NCBI RefSeq assembly: GCF_964275005.1
Contig: NC_092686.1
Span: forward strand, 11,157,032-11,221,031
From: Diadema setosum
Lineage: Eukaryota; Echinodermata; Echinoidea; Diadematoida; Diadematidae
DNA: 64,000 bases
Reading direction: 5' to 3'
A program made the translations under genes and the position numbers. Of this stretch, positions 48,240-59,507 are shown piece by piece. Under the pieces are notes generated by a model that saw only the letters and a program-made list of their open reading frames with translations, did no database searches and had not been told where the DNA came from. Numbering within the stretch: position 1 is the stretch's first letter; every line of letters starts with the position of its first letter.

Positions 48240-49319
48240 ATGGATGTTTCCGGTATGGGCACCCCAGTACCACGTGACCTCCTGACTCCAGAGGGCGCCA
48301 ACTCGATGCTTGCAGAAACTCCTAGACGTGGATATAGTCCAGTTCGGCAGGCGGTGACCCCCCTCCAGATGGCTGGCTTAGATCCAATGCCAGAACACTC
48401 AGCCAATGCCAATGCCAATGTCCAATGTGTAACATCTTACCAATTTAGAAATGTTTCTATGTTTTCTGGTACAAATAAGCAGGGTCCTAGGGTCGAGGAT
48501 TGGGTGAGGGACATGCGACATCTCCTCCAGTTGAAGGGCCATACCACACCTGCAATTGCCTTCAACGACATTGTGAGGCATACCAGTGGAAGGGCGAGGG
48601 ACCTGGTCCTTAACCTGGAGAGCCGTCAGGGCGAAGTCCCAGCTCCGGAGACTGTTTTCACCGAACTGCTGGAAGAATATGGAGAGTCGCCCTTGACGAT
48701 CTCTCCAATGGCGGCATTTTATGCTCGGACGCAGGTACCCAACGAGTCCCCCACCGAGTATGCCATTGCCTTGGAAGCACTCTTGCGGAAAGCGGTGAAC
48801 TGTGGGGAAAAGGTAGAGGTAACCTCTAGGGACCAGATGCTGGCCACACAGTTCATGTGCGGTCTGCGGGACCGGACAGTGAAGAGCAGGCTGGCACCAA
48901 TGCGACCACGGGACATGACCTTCAAGGAGTTGCGTCGGGAGCTCCACATCATCCAGGAGGAGAACCGAAAGCTGAGGGAATGCGACGGGCCAGTGACGGT
49001 TTACGAGCAGTCCGAGGCAAAGGTCAGCAGAAAAGAGGACAAGACCAATGACCTCCTAGAATCCCTGCACCTGCAGATGGCCCAGATACAGCTGGCCCAA
49101 CAGCAACAACTGGACACCATCCAACACCTGATGGATGGGCAAGCCCAGCTGGGGAATAGGTTGGTTAGTGTCGAGAGCAATATTGTGCCAATGAGAGGAG
49201 GTCCTCCACGGGGACAAGGCCCACCAAGATGCTACAATTGTGGGCAGGTAGGTCACCTGGCTAGAGGATGCCCCCTCCGTTCCACTCCTCAGGCCCCCCA
49301 AAGGGATTTAAACCAGTAA
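48240..49319 (+). CDS. gag: Gag polyprotein of the gypsy element
   Basis: A 359-residue structural protein that would form the particle shell and bind the element's RNA. The ATG at 48240 (ACGATGG, A at -3 and G at +4) is chosen over upstream non-ATG codons. The middle (about residues 60-260) is the capsid-like region. A glutamine-rich, possibly coiled-coil stretch (about 255-305) follows. Near the C terminus a single CCHC zinc knuckle, CYNCGQVGHLARGC, has its ligands at C331, C334, H339 and C344. The frame ends with TAA at 49317, a few codons after the TTTAAAC slippery site. Pol lies in the -1 frame and overlaps it. Intact. Confidence 0.93.
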   Translation: MDVSGMGTPVPRDLLTPEGANSMLAETPRRGYSPVRQAVTPLQMAGLDPMPEHSANANANVQCVTSYQFRNVSMFSGTNKQGPRVEDWVRDMRHLLQLKGHTTPAIAFNDIVRHTSGRARDLVLNLESRQGEVPAPETVFTELLEEYGESPLTISPMAAFYARTQVPNESPTEYAIALEALLRKAVNCGEKVEVTSRDQMLATQFMCGLRDRTVKSRLAPMRPRDMTFKELRRELHIIQEENRKLRECDGPVTVYEQSEAKVSRKEDKTNDLLESLHLQMAQIQLAQQQQLDTIQHLMDGQAQLGNRLVSVESNIVPMRGGPPRGQGPPRCYNCGQVGHLARGCPLRSTPQAPQRDLNQ

Positions 49320-52300
49320 GACCCACAGAGGAAGGGCACTCTGTGGGAGAGTCACATCAATGCGGCCCACATATTCAACCACATCACATCAATAGTAGCC
49401 CTGTATCTAATATGCCAAACGCGGTGGAGGGACTAATCGGCCCTGTAAATAGCACCCAGATATCTGTCTGCGGCATGGAATGTTCTGCACTCGTCGACAC
49501 TGGATCACAGGTGACAACGATTTCTTCGGAATTTGTTAAATCCCATCCTACTTTGAGAGCGCAGAGTATCCACAATGCTAATGTCACGATTCAAGGTGCT
49601 GGTGGGCAAGCTGTGCCACACATAGGCTTTGTTTTGGTTGATATCGAGGTGCGTGACCTTGGAATATCGCTAATCTCTGTGCCAGCGCTTGTGGTACCGA
49701 GGACAGCAGATGATGGAAGGATGCCGTGTCTCCTGGGGACCAATGTCCTACGCGCGGCCAGAGACAGACTGCACCAGGAATATGGACGACAATTCATGGC
49801 CAAGGTGAAATCCTACTCGACAACATGGTTCCTCGCTTGTAAGGCCATGAACAGTGATGGGCTTGACCTGGCAGATAAGAGTGGGACCGTAGGGACACTG
49901 CGGTATGTGGGTGGCAGACCCATTGCGATCCCACCGGGACACCAACGGATGGTGCCCCTCCAGGCTCCCAAGGTGGTAGGCAATCGAACATTTGTAGGGT
50001 TGGTAGAGGAGTTCTCCCCACACAATTCTCTCAATGTCGAAACATGTTTTGCTTTGGTTAGTGAGCAGAAGGCCATGGTTATGGTTACTAACCACACAGG
50101 AGAGATGATCCGTCTAAGGAGAAACTGCCCACTAGCAAAGCTGCAGATAGCCACGCTGCTGGACACACCACCCTTGGAAGAAGCAGGACATGACCCTCTT
50201 AATGATCCTACTGATGAGGAGGTGGGCCCTCAACCTGTCATCCTTGGATTAGAGATTCCCACTGTGGAACTTTCCGCTGACCAGAGGAATGCCCTGGAGC
50301 AGTTGCTTTCTATGAACAGCGATGTCTTCTCGACTGGTCCACAGGACTTTGGTCATACAAGGACCATTTCTCACGAAATACCGTTAGTCGACCCAACGCC
50401 TTTTCGCATGCCGTATAGGAGGATCCATCCTAACGACTTCAAAGAAGTACGGGACCACCTCAAGGAGCTCCAAGAGGCAGGGGTCATCAGGCCGAGCAAA
50501 AGTCCCTTCGCGTCCCCCATTGTCATAGTCCGGAAGAAGGACGGGCAAATCAGGATGTGTGTGGACTACCGCAAGTTGAATTCAAAAACAACGCGGGACG
50601 CCTACCCAATCCCACGCATTGAAGAGTCCCTAGATGCGCTTGGTGGAGCAAAATACTTTTCTAGCCTGGATCTCATGTCAGGGTATTTGCAGGTGGAGAT
50701 GACAGAGGCTGACCAGGCTAAAACAGCATTCACTACTCCACTGGGCCTATTTGAATACACCCGGATGCCCTTTGGGCTCATGAACGCCCCAGCAACATTC
50801 CAGCGTCTCATGAACACAGTGCTCGGAGACTTGAACCTGTCAGAGGTACTCATTTACCTCGATGACATAATTGTCTTCAGTGACACCATCGAGGAGCACA
50901 TAGTCCGTTTGGAACGTGTATTCAGTCGCCTCCGTCAGCACGGTTTGAAACTCAAGCCAAGCAAATGCCATCTGCTTGTGGAGGAGGTTTGTTATCTAGG
51001 CCATATTGTCTCCAAAGAGGGAATCGCAACGGATCCGGAGAAGATTGTCGCGGTGGAAGCATGGCCAGTACCTAAGACAGTGAAGGAGGTTCGGAGCTTC
51101 TTGGGGTTTGCCGGCTATTATCGTCGGTTCATCCCAAAATATGCAGCCGTAGCCAGACCCTTGTTTCAGCTACTTGGTGGGAAACGTACTACAGGAAAAC
51201 ATGTACCAGCAGGCCCATTCCAGTGGACAGGCGATTGCCAGAAGGCCTTTGAAAATCTAAAAGGTGCCCTCACTTCTGCCCCAGTACTAGCCTACCCCGA
51301 CTTCTCCAAGCCGTTCATCCTTCAAACAGACGCATCTCTGGATGGCCTGGGGGCTGTCCTAGCCCAGGAGCAAGATGGCCAGGAGAGGGTGGTGGCTTTT
51401 GCTAGCAGGAGCCTACAACAGGGAGAACGGAAATACCCTGCCCATAAGCTGGAGTTTAAGGCGTTACACTGGGCAGTGACCATAAAGTTCAGAGATTATG
51501 TGTATGGACAGCGGGTAGTAGCAGTTACTGACAACAACCCGCTGACTTATGTCCTGAAGACAGCTAAACTGGATGCCCATGGTCAGCGTTGGGTTAATGA
51601 TCTCTCCCAGTGTAACCTTGAGATAACCTACCGACCTGGAAAGGCAAACGACAACGCTGATGGCCTATCCAGGATACCAGTTGAGGAAGTACATAGAATC
51701 TTTGATCGAGCAGCAGGAGAGGAGTCTCGGGCAAATGTGAGCAGCCTTCAGACTTCAGCTACGCAGAATGATGTCAGGACCCAGGCGGGGGATGGTCAGA
51801 CTCACGACAATAACCGATCTGATCTTGCACTCGGGTCAACCCCCCTCTCCTCCAATGACCTGGCCCAAGCCCAATCGAGGGACAAGGCAATCATGAGGGT
51901 CATAGAGCTGAAAGAGAAGGGACCTAAGCCGACCAGACGACAGGCCAGCAAGGAAGCTAATCTTGTGCGCAAGATCCTGAGGAGGTGGGACCGTCTGTCT
52001 TTAGTACAGGGTGTGTTGTACTACAACCTAGGCAGAGACAATGCAGGTCAGGTGCCAGTTGTCCCACGGAACTTCCGGAGGAATGTCCTTGATGGTACTC
52101 ACGACAGGATGGGCCATTTGGGGTATGAGCGTACCCTTGATCTGGCAAGGCGTCGATACTACTGGGTAGGGATGGCATCAGATGTCAAACGGCACATCCA
52201 CCGGTGCAAAAGGTGCACATTAAGAAAGTCGGCCGACCCCCAAGGCAAGACTCCACTAACCAATATTCGCACATCCCGTCCATTGGAGCTGGTCTGCATG

Positions 52301-53233
52301 GACTTTTTGAGTTTGGAGACTTCAGCCGGAGGAATTGAGAACATTCTAGTGGTGACTGACCACTTCACCCGTCATGCCCAGGCTTTCCCCACGCGGGATC
52401 AGACGGCGGTAACAGTAGCTCGCACTCTGTGGAAGAAGTATATCCTTCACTATGGTATCCCGGAGAGGATACACTCCGACCAGGGAAAATGTTTCCAAGC
52501 AGCAGTTATCCAAGAATTGTGCACTCTCTTGGGTATGGAGAAGAGCAGAACAACGCCCTACCATCCCCAAGGGAATGGCATGACGGAGAGGTTCAACAGC
52601 ACACTGTTGAATATGCTTGGGACCCTTCAACCTTCACAGAAGCTGGATTGGAAAGAGCATGTAGAGACGTTAACACATGCGTACAACTGCACCAAACATT
52701 CATCCACCGGGTTCTCCCCATTCTACTTGATGTTTATGAGAGAACCCCGTATCCCACTTGACATCGCCCATCCAAGGGAGGAGGATGACCGAAGTGGTGA
52801 TGAGGCAGACTACGTGGTACGGTTGCGCCACTCGCTAGAAGAGGCCCACAAGCAAGCTGAGGCCAACGCTGAGGAAGCACGAAAGAAACAGAAATCTCAG
52901 CATGACAAGAAGACACGCCTGGCAAAATTTACTGTCGGTGATCGAGTGCTTGTAGCCAACAAGGGCCTCCGTGGCAGGCAGAAGATAGCTGACCGTTGGG
53001 AGACAGATCCATACACAGTGGTTCGCAAGATTGAGGGTTCGCCAGTGTATGTTGTAAAGGAATGCACTTCGGGGAGGGAGCGCACCCTACATCAAGATCT
53101 ACTAATGTTATGCACTTTCCCGTCAAGCGAGAGCGAAGACATCGCGGAACCGAATGATCCACATGTGGATGCCGATGACGAATCTAGCTCTGTGTGCAGC
53201 GGAGGTACCGATGTCCCTGCCCAATCCTCTTAG
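49268..53233 (+). CDS. pol: Pol polyprotein of the gypsy element (PR-RT-RH-IN)
   Basis: The open frame has 1321 codons; translation probably enters by -1 frameshift near 49313 rather than at the ATG at 49268. Using frame numbering, the aspartic protease has DTGS at 77-80 and a later LLGTN at about 155-159. Reverse transcriptase has VDYR at 432-435 and the catalytic YLDD at 530-533. RNase H has its acidic residues at D688, E729, D755 and D798. Integrase has a zinc-binding HHCC (H945, H950, C980, C983) and a catalytic D1012, D1071, E1107 with the D,D35E spacing. A C-terminal GPY/F-like module (FTVGDRVLV to LHQDLL, about 1218-1281) ends it. No chromodomain is evident. Every catalytic residue checked is present and there is no internal stop. 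This order defines Ty3/gypsy rather than copia. Confidence 0.96.
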   Translation: MPPPFHSSGPPKGFKPVRPTEEGHSVGESHQCGPHIQPHHINSSPVSNMPNAVEGLIGPVNSTQISVCGMECSALVDTGSQVTTISSEFVKSHPTLRAQSIHNANVTIQGAGGQAVPHIGFVLVDIEVRDLGISLISVPALVVPRTADDGRMPCLLGTNVLRAARDRLHQEYGRQFMAKVKSYSTTWFLACKAMNSDGLDLADKSGTVGTLRYVGGRPIAIPPGHQRMVPLQAPKVVGNRTFVGLVEEFSPHNSLNVETCFALVSEQKAMVMVTNHTGEMIRLRRNCPLAKLQIATLLDTPPLEEAGHDPLNDPTDEEVGPQPVILGLEIPTVELSADQRNALEQLLSMNSDVFSTGPQDFGHTRTISHEIPLVDPTPFRMPYRRIHPNDFKEVRDHLKELQEAGVIRPSKSPFASPIVIVRKKDGQIRMCVDYRKLNSKTTRDAYPIPRIEESLDALGGAKYFSSLDLMSGYLQVEMTEADQAKTAFTTPLGLFEYTRMPFGLMNAPATFQRLMNTVLGDLNLSEVLIYLDDIIVFSDTIEEHIVRLERVFSRLRQHGLKLKPSKCHLLVEEVCYLGHIVSKEGIATDPEKIVAVEAWPVPKTVKEVRSFLGFAGYYRRFIPKYAAVARPLFQLLGGKRTTGKHVPAGPFQWTGDCQKAFENLKGALTSAPVLAYPDFSKPFILQTDASLDGLGAVLAQEQDGQERVVAFASRSLQQGERKYPAHKLEFKALHWAVTIKFRDYVYGQRVVAVTDNNPLTYVLKTAKLDAHGQRWVNDLSQCNLEITYRPGKANDNADGLSRIPVEEVHRIFDRAAGEESRANVSSLQTSATQNDVRTQAGDGQTHDNNRSDLALGSTPLSSNDLAQAQSRDKAIMRVIELKEKGPKPTRRQASKEANLVRKILRRWDRLSLVQGVLYYNLGRDNAGQVPVVPRNFRRNVLDGTHDRMGHLGYERTLDLARRRYYWVGMASDVKRHIHRCKRCTLRKSADPQGKTPLTNIRTSRPLELVCMDFLSLETSAGGIENILVVTDHFTRHAQAFPTRDQTAVTVARTLWKKYILHYGIPERIHSDQGKCFQAAVIQELCTLLGMEKSRTTPYHPQGNGMTERFNSTLLNMLGTLQPSQKLDWKEHVETLTHAYNCTKHSSTGFSPFYLMFMREPRIPLDIAHPREEDDRSGDEADYVVRLRHSLEEAHKQAEANAEEARKKQKSQHDKKTRLAKFTVGDRVLVANKGLRGRQKIADRWETDPYTVVRKIEGSPVYVVKECTSGRERTLHQDLLMLCTFPSSESEDIAEPNDPHVDADDESSSVCSGGTDVPAQSS
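49307..49347 (+). promoter_or_regulatory. Programmed -1 frameshift signal between gag and pol
   Basis: In the gag frame the codons are GA[T TTA AAC], giving the heptamer TTTAAAC (49307-49313) of the X XXY YYZ type. After an 8-nt spacer, CCCACAGAG (49322-49330) and CTCTGTGGG (49339-49347) form a perfect 9-bp stem with an 8-nt loop. GGGC in the loop (49334-49337) could pair with GCCC at 49365-49368 to make an H-type pseudoknot. The gag stop (49317-49319) lies between heptamer and stem. Pol continues open in the -1 frame. All three elements of a canonical signal are present at the right distances. Confidence 0.88.
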
Positions 53234-53299
53234 TTCCATGTTAGCACTAATCCTTTGACGGTATACCAATCCCATTGCCGAGGGCGGCAACAGGTTTAG

Positions 53300-53310
53300 C
53301 GGGGGGTGAG
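53300..53310 (+). promoter_or_regulatory. Polypurine tract of the gypsy element
   Basis: CGGGGGGTGAG lies directly before the right LTR. Plus-strand DNA synthesis would start here; one T interrupts the purines. Confidence 0.7.
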
Positions 53311-55789
53311 TGTGAGGCTAGGAAATGAACGGCGTTGTAGCCACACATTTCTTGATGTATTTTTTTCGTAATACTAGTACATTGTATGTCTATTCAGATG
53401 CCTTGTTTTCTCTATACACCTCATTCTCCCTCTCTCTCCGCCTCTCTCGCTCTTTTTGTAAATATGTACCATTTATATGTTATGTGCCATGTGTGTTGAA
53501 TTAGTGACCAGGAGTGCATGTTGCACTCCCACAGACATAGTACATCCTAGCACCCATCGAGGGGATGAAGAAGCAAGGTCAGTTTGACCAAAATCATAGG
53601 TGGTCTCGGTAACTCCACTCCCCGACTTTCTCTATAACATAAACAATGTGGTAAGGCTTTGCTCGAGACATTATGACAAACAATGGACCACTTCTTCCCC
53701 ATCGAAGAGGTAGGATTCATTCCACATTCTGCACTCACAAGAGGAGGAGGTGTCTCAGCCTGCATAGAGCTGGTTAACATACTATTTTGTGGAATCATGC
53801 GGCTGATCGCCGACTAATCGTAAGTTTAACCATGTTATACATAATTATGTCGGTGTATACGCATTAATCAGCCCCATCATGTTGTATTTTCGATTTACAC
53901 AAGGGTTAGGATAGCCCAAACTTTTAGGTCACTCTTTGTTTAAATACATAAAGTTTGGATGTGAAAAGCAACTTCAGTTCATCTAAAAGTGCTGGTCTGT
54001 TAGGCATGTTGTGAACCAAGGCTGGTTCTTATTCTTATATGTATTAAACATTCGCACATGTGTGCTGTTGTATCATTCATTTTGCTGTTGATATTAGTGA
54101 GATGATCTTGGGTATAGTAAACTTTGTTTGTTTCCTTTGTTTGTTCATATAGTTTACGGACAAGTCCTGTACATGGCTCATATTATGTGTTTTGTATTTA
54201 AGATATACATTAGGGTCTAGCTTGTAGACTAGTATGAAGACAACTTGGATGTTAAGGTGTACAGTGCACTTGGTGTGGTCAGTCGCCAATGGTAGCTGAA
54301 GGGTTAAAGTAAACAATGAGCCTGTGTGTGGGCAGGCTGCATCAGTGGCGGTCAGTTGTTTTTTGGGCAAAAGGGGGATCCCCATCACTATACCAGTTGT
54401 CTGTTAACTCCCCTAACCTTGTTCACATTTGTTTGGGCCTCTTTTTATGTTGCTGTTGCCATGACAACTGGAGCTCATAGTTTATTTGGGGATTTTGTAT
54501 GTATGTATACCTGTTGCACTCATTTGGTTTACCATATTATACAATTTGATTTGTTCTCTCTATAGCTGAATTCTTACTCTTATCGAGTAGTCTGAGCCCA
54601 AAGGCGAGGTACTGCTGGGTACTGTCCGAATAAGGAGGTAAATCCTGCCTGTAATTAGTCCACATCATTTCTTATCCTTTTTATATGTCTAATTTCATGT
54701 AAATTTCAAATAGCTTACGCATGGTATAAGTCATTGTGATCTCTAGGAATAATTAAATACATGCCTTTCATTGTGTATCTCGAAAGTACAAAAGTCGTGT
54801 ACACGATTTGGTCGGACCTTTAAGTTTATTGAGAAATGATTAGAAGAACATATATATAGTTGATGTGTGGTTTTGAGGAGTGAATGTTTAAGAAGGAACA
54901 ATGTTGAAGGAAGGACAGAATTTTCTTATAAACTGTTTTAATGTCAAGGGCGAGCGTATTATTAAGGCTCTTGGTATTTATCATTATAATCCCGGTTTCA
55001 TTTCTTTGGTTATTGTTAACAGGGATAGCAACAAAAGGAATTATGTCATCACCCCAGGAGTAATCAAACACAATATGTAGGAGTAGTTCGTGAAATAAGA
55101 GTGTCATGAACATTTAATCAACATTTTGGAACGAAGTGGAATGTTAAGCAATGTTAAGCAAACAATGCCATAATATGTAGATTCAACTCATATTATTGCA
55201 CTTTTCGACATTTTATGGAGTAAAGTAATATTTTATTAGAAGACTGTTTGTCTATGGTTAGATTGTAAGAAAGTGCGCGTACGATTCTAGTTGCATTAGA
55301 GTACACTAATTTGTAGTTGGTATTAGCCCTTTGTACATAGTGTATATTGATTCATGTTTTCTTTTGTTCATTGCCCACAGCACATGTACACCTAACGGCG
55401 TGCACCGGACGGTGCTGTGTTGGTTTAGTTAGTTATTTTGGTCCTTTTTCCTTTTTTTCTTTGTTGGTATTTCAGGGGTTGTTCTTAGTCTTGAAGCAAC
55501 TCATTTTGTTTAGTATTTTATGGTATCAATGATAAGACAGAGATTCTTCACAATCGAATCTCACATTCATGATAACTTCCCTAATAAATCTGCATTACAC
55601 TTTATAATTTGAACTGGCTTGCTCCTACGTGTCTTCTCTTTCCACCTGATCTTCGAGTGTTGAGCCTAGGCCTCTTTAGCCCTGAATTCAGTCTTACTGC
55701 TTTACCCATTTTGGTTTTCATTTTCATTATCATCATTTATTTTATTTTCATTATTTACAAATACCTGTGTACACATTCCACGGGTCACA
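53311..55789 (+). repeat. Right LTR of the gypsy element
   Basis: 2479 bp, the same length as the left LTR and identical wherever compared, with AATAAA at 55583-55588. It is followed by the CATG target duplication. Confidence 0.95.
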
Positions 55790-58310
55790 CATGCCTATTC
55801 ATCAAATTTCAAACTTGACTGTGCAGCTGTGTATGTAGGCCCTACATGTTTTCAGTTTTTTATACTACCAGTGGTGATAAATTTCATATTTTAATGGTCC
55901 CTTTAAACTAAATATATAATACAATTGTGTAGGTCTAAATATAATACATACATACATACATACATACATACAAATAAATGAAATAAAAATGAAAAAAAAA
56001 ACATACATACCTGTATTGCATGTAGGCAATGTCTTATGAAAATTTTTTAAGTTTTTCCTTTTTTTCTAGGTATTCATTAGAAACAGTTAGCTGTCCAATC
56101 TGGAACTAATGTGAGAAATGTTTTAAGTACATGAACGTGCAAGTGGCATTTCAAGATCACTTTATCATGCTCAACAAAGCCCAGTCAGTTGCTAGGGTCG
56201 TCTAGCCGATTTTCCCGCCATCTGCCGAGAATCGATGGCACCCCATTGTGTGTAAGCAAGCGTCGGTCTGCGCACACACACTGCCAGCTCTCCACTAGCG
56301 TTCGTTGTTCGCGGGGTACGCTGTGTTACATGCACGGCTCGTGCAATCGTGCTGTTTGCATTGTGCGCCAATGCGGTGAGATAGGGTGAAGTAATAGTGT
56401 CCGTATTGAAATAACGTCCCAGTGCCTACCCAACTGATAAAAAATGAAGGGTCATTTGTACAATGTGCACGTGAACTGGCTTATTTTAAGTAGGGTGATG
56501 CAGAAATGCCAGGATAGTATGGTGGCTCTCTTTCCACCTCCCTGGAAATACTGTTGTTATGGGAGAAATCTATAAATGATCGCTCTGCAGTTTTTTTGAT
56601 ATTCCCAAACACCTGCAACATAATAGATAGCCTGCAAATGAGTAAGAGTAACGGAACCTCTGAATGTAGAAATCTGAAATCATTCCCAAATTTCGCTGAT
56701 TTAGCATGACATGAGTTGTGGTACCAGTCAACAGCCCGGACTCTCATAGCTGCCCTGCACAGTATTGTGTACGACATCCCCCAGTTCCCTTTCTGGCTTT
56801 CAGGGTTACAAAGTTGACCTGAAAAAATGTGCCTGCTACCACAATAAGGAGGTTATTGTCCGTGACCAGCGGTGTAGTGTGTTTTGTCATACCAAGTTAG
56901 TCTTCCCTCCAGCTCGACACATTCATGTCGATCAGTTTTATTCCATAATATCATTTTTATTTTGTCAAGCAAAAAGCTAAAAGGAAAATGTAATCATGTC
57001 GATATGTCATGGCGTCAAATGAAGATGGGTTTCGGTTGTTTTTGAAAACATTTTACGAGGCACCCCACTTATACTAATTAGGTAAGGTTGTAAAGTAATC
57101 TTGACAATCACAAGGTGTACTAAGTAGACTATCAGCGTGTACTCCAACCTGGGCCCTCTGTCCTTACCCATCCCCTGTCCACCCCCCTCTCCCCCCCCCC
57201 CCCTCCCTCTCTCTCTCTCCTTTGAAGCAGATGGCTTGTACCATCCGATTACAGAGGGTTATGTGGTGGGGTGGGACTGGATGGGTGAAAGACATGCACA
57301 TACATACACACATATACACACATCCAGCCATGATGAATGTATGTACGTTGTATGTATGTATGTATGTACAATGTATGTATGTATGTATGTATGCGTATAT
57401 GACTGTTATACGTCTATGTAATGTGTATGTGTGAGTGTATGTATGTGTGTATGTGGGCCTTATGTTTGTCTATTGGCTATACGTATGGGATGGATGGATG
57501 GATCATAGATATAAATAATTTTTCGACATAATGGGCCCCTGGAAAGAGAGGGGAGGGGTGTTTGCTGTAAAAACACCATATTTTCACTCCGGATGAGTCC
57601 GACATGAATGCAGACTACCTCCGAGGAAAAACAAAACCCGAAACGAAAACTAAACAAAACAAAAAGAAGCTATCACCGGTGGTACGTGAAATGCCTGTGT
57701 CAACAAGATTTACTTGTCTAATGAGCCGGTATTTTAATGCTCTCGTTCTTCAACAGAACATGTCAAGAGTCACTGTTCTGATGTCTAATGGCTTCAAGTT
57801 GAATGGCTTGACTGTTGTTATAATGTTATGAATGGCGTGAAATCACACAAATAATTGAAGTTTCATCAACATTATTACATTATTTGTCAGTCTCGGAATC
57901 TCGGAAATTCAATAGATCAAATCAAATAATGAAATAAAACAGGAGAAAATTATATCGGTCGCACCAGATTGTTATCAATGCAACATTATATGAAGAGTTT
58001 GATCGTAAAACGAATTAATTCCATTCTTGCTAATTTGAAAAATTAATGCTTAAATCTTCAAAACAAGGAAAATGAGAAAATATGTGATTTTTTAAATCAC
58101 AACTTCAAGAATATTCCTTGATATGTAGCAAGTGTGGTATCGCTGGAAAAGTTTCATTTAGCTCTATTATATGATGATTGACTTACCTTGAAATGTTTGA
58201 AAATGGCTTTAAGATCAAGCTCTGTATAAGCCATGCTTCTTGAAGGGACGGAGCAGTAATTTCTAACAGTTAACCAAAAATAGGTGCCTTACAATTATGA
58301 CTTTTGTGAT
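55790..58310. other. Non-genic stretch after the gypsy element
   Basis: It holds a CATA tract (55937-55972), TATG tracts (57335-57450), a C run near 57191-57202, and a GC-richer patch at 56190-56400 whose nature I cannot tell. No gene is supported. Confidence 0.5.
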
Positions 58311-59507
58311 CAGTGGCGGATCTGGTGGGGGGGGGGGGGGGACGCACCGGTCCGCCGCCCCCCCCCCCCCATTTCTTTCTTCTTCTTTTTAGCTCACCTG
58401 AGCCAAAGGCTCAAGTGAGCTATTTGCGATCGCCCTTCGTCCGGCGTCCGTCGTCCGTCGTCCGTCGTCCGTCGTCCGTCGTCCGTCGTCCAGGGGGCCC
58501 CCTGGGTGGGGCATGGTGCCCATTTGGGACCCCCCAAAATTAAGGAATCTGTAAAAATCTTCTTCTCTAGAACCAGAAGTGATAGAGCTAAGTTAATACT
58601 ATGAGTTAGTACATTGATGACTGTAGTTTCAAGTTTGTTCATGGCAGAATCAGGGGTGCCCCCCTTGGGACCCAGGGAAGGGGGGTGGGGAGGGGTCCTA
58701 ATGGGGCCTAAATTGTACATTTTCATTTTCTTCTTGAGAACCCCATGATCCATTTTCACCAAACTTGGCAGGTAGCATCCCTAGGGGGTTAGGATCTCAA
58801 TTTGTTAAAATGGGCACCATGACCCACCCAGGGGGCCCCCAGGGGGCCCAAACCCCCCAAAATTAAGGAATCTGTAAAAAATCTTCTCTAGAATCAGAAG
58901 TTATAGAGCTAAGATAATATTATGAGTCAAGTTTGTTAATAGCAGATCCAGGGGTGCCCCTCTTGGGGGCAGGGGGGGGGGGGGCTTGAATTGTACATTT
59001 TCATCTTCTTCCTGAAAACCTTATGATGGATTTTTGTCAAACTTGGCAGGTAGCATCCCTAGGGGGTCAGGATCTCAATTTATCAAAATGGGCACCATGC
59101 CCCACCCAGAGGGCCCCAGGGGGCCCCTAATCCCCCCAAATGAAGGAATCTTAAAAAATTTGGGCCCTTATTGTACATTTTCATCTTCTGCTTGAGAATG
59201 CCTGGTCAAATTTTAGTATAATATATAGCTGTGAATAATTTAGTTTAGTGATTGCGTGAAAGGTGAACTTGCGATACTCAGGTGAGCGCTAGACCTGCGG
59301 GTCTCTTGTTTTGTTTTGTTTTGTTTTTTTTTTTTTGCTTTTTTTTTTTAATGAAAAGTATGCATGGAATTGCACGATGACAAACATTAAAAAAAAAACC
59401 TCCCTACCGTGGGAGGGGGGGGGGGGGGGGACAACCCCTTCCATGTACCCCTCCCTGCGTGTGCTTTGCACCCCACCCCTTTTATGGAATTCCTGGATCT
59501 GCCCCTG
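58311..59507. mobile_element. hAT-like element carrying a nested repeat
   Basis: It starts CAGTGGCGGATCTGG and ends GGATCTGCCCCTG. Near its right end there is CCTACCGTGGGAGGGGGG, which also occurs at about 40275 in the element at 39395-40582, so the two belong to related families. Most of the interior (58391-59310) is a second repeat inserted into it. TGAT lies close to both ends, but the target duplication is not exact. Confidence 0.6.
58391..59310. mobile_element. Nested AGCTCACCTGAG repeat with internal tandem units
   Basis: It starts AGCTCACCTGAGCCAAAGGC and ends CTCAGGTGAGCGCTAG plus a CTCTTGTT tail, so the ends are short inverted repeats. CCGTCGT units repeat near 58441-58490. Three imperfect units of about 300 bp follow, each with CCCCCCAAAATTAAGGAATC and a CTTGGCAGGTAGCATCCCTA stretch (near 58540, 58850, 59130). 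Repeats with these ends are, from memory, common in marine invertebrates, but I do not know their accepted class. Non-coding. Confidence 0.65.

Larger units (their letters stand above)
45593..55789 (+). mobile_element. Ty3/gypsy LTR retrotransposon, structurally complete
   Basis: A 10197-bp element with two 2479-bp LTRs (TGTGAGGC...GGTCACA), a tRNA-Phe primer site, gag, pol in the order protease-RT-RNase H-integrase, a purine tract, and a CATG duplication on both sides (45589-45592 and 55790-55793). The order places it in Ty3/gypsy (Metaviridae). No envelope-like frame is present: only 77 bp separate pol from the right LTR. The LTRs have equal length and appear identical by eye, so insertion was recent. 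No stop or frameshift breaks gag or pol apart from the programmed overlap. It may still be competent; that is inference. LTRs of this length are unusually long for the group. Confidence 0.95.

Noticed and set aside
48399..48952. Long antisense frames opposite gag and pol (for example 182 codons)
   Set aside because: They are shadows of the GC-richer gag and pol coding sequence on the other strand and lack any domain.
53234..53310. An envelope gene after pol
   Set aside because: Only 77 bp lie between the pol stop and the right LTR.
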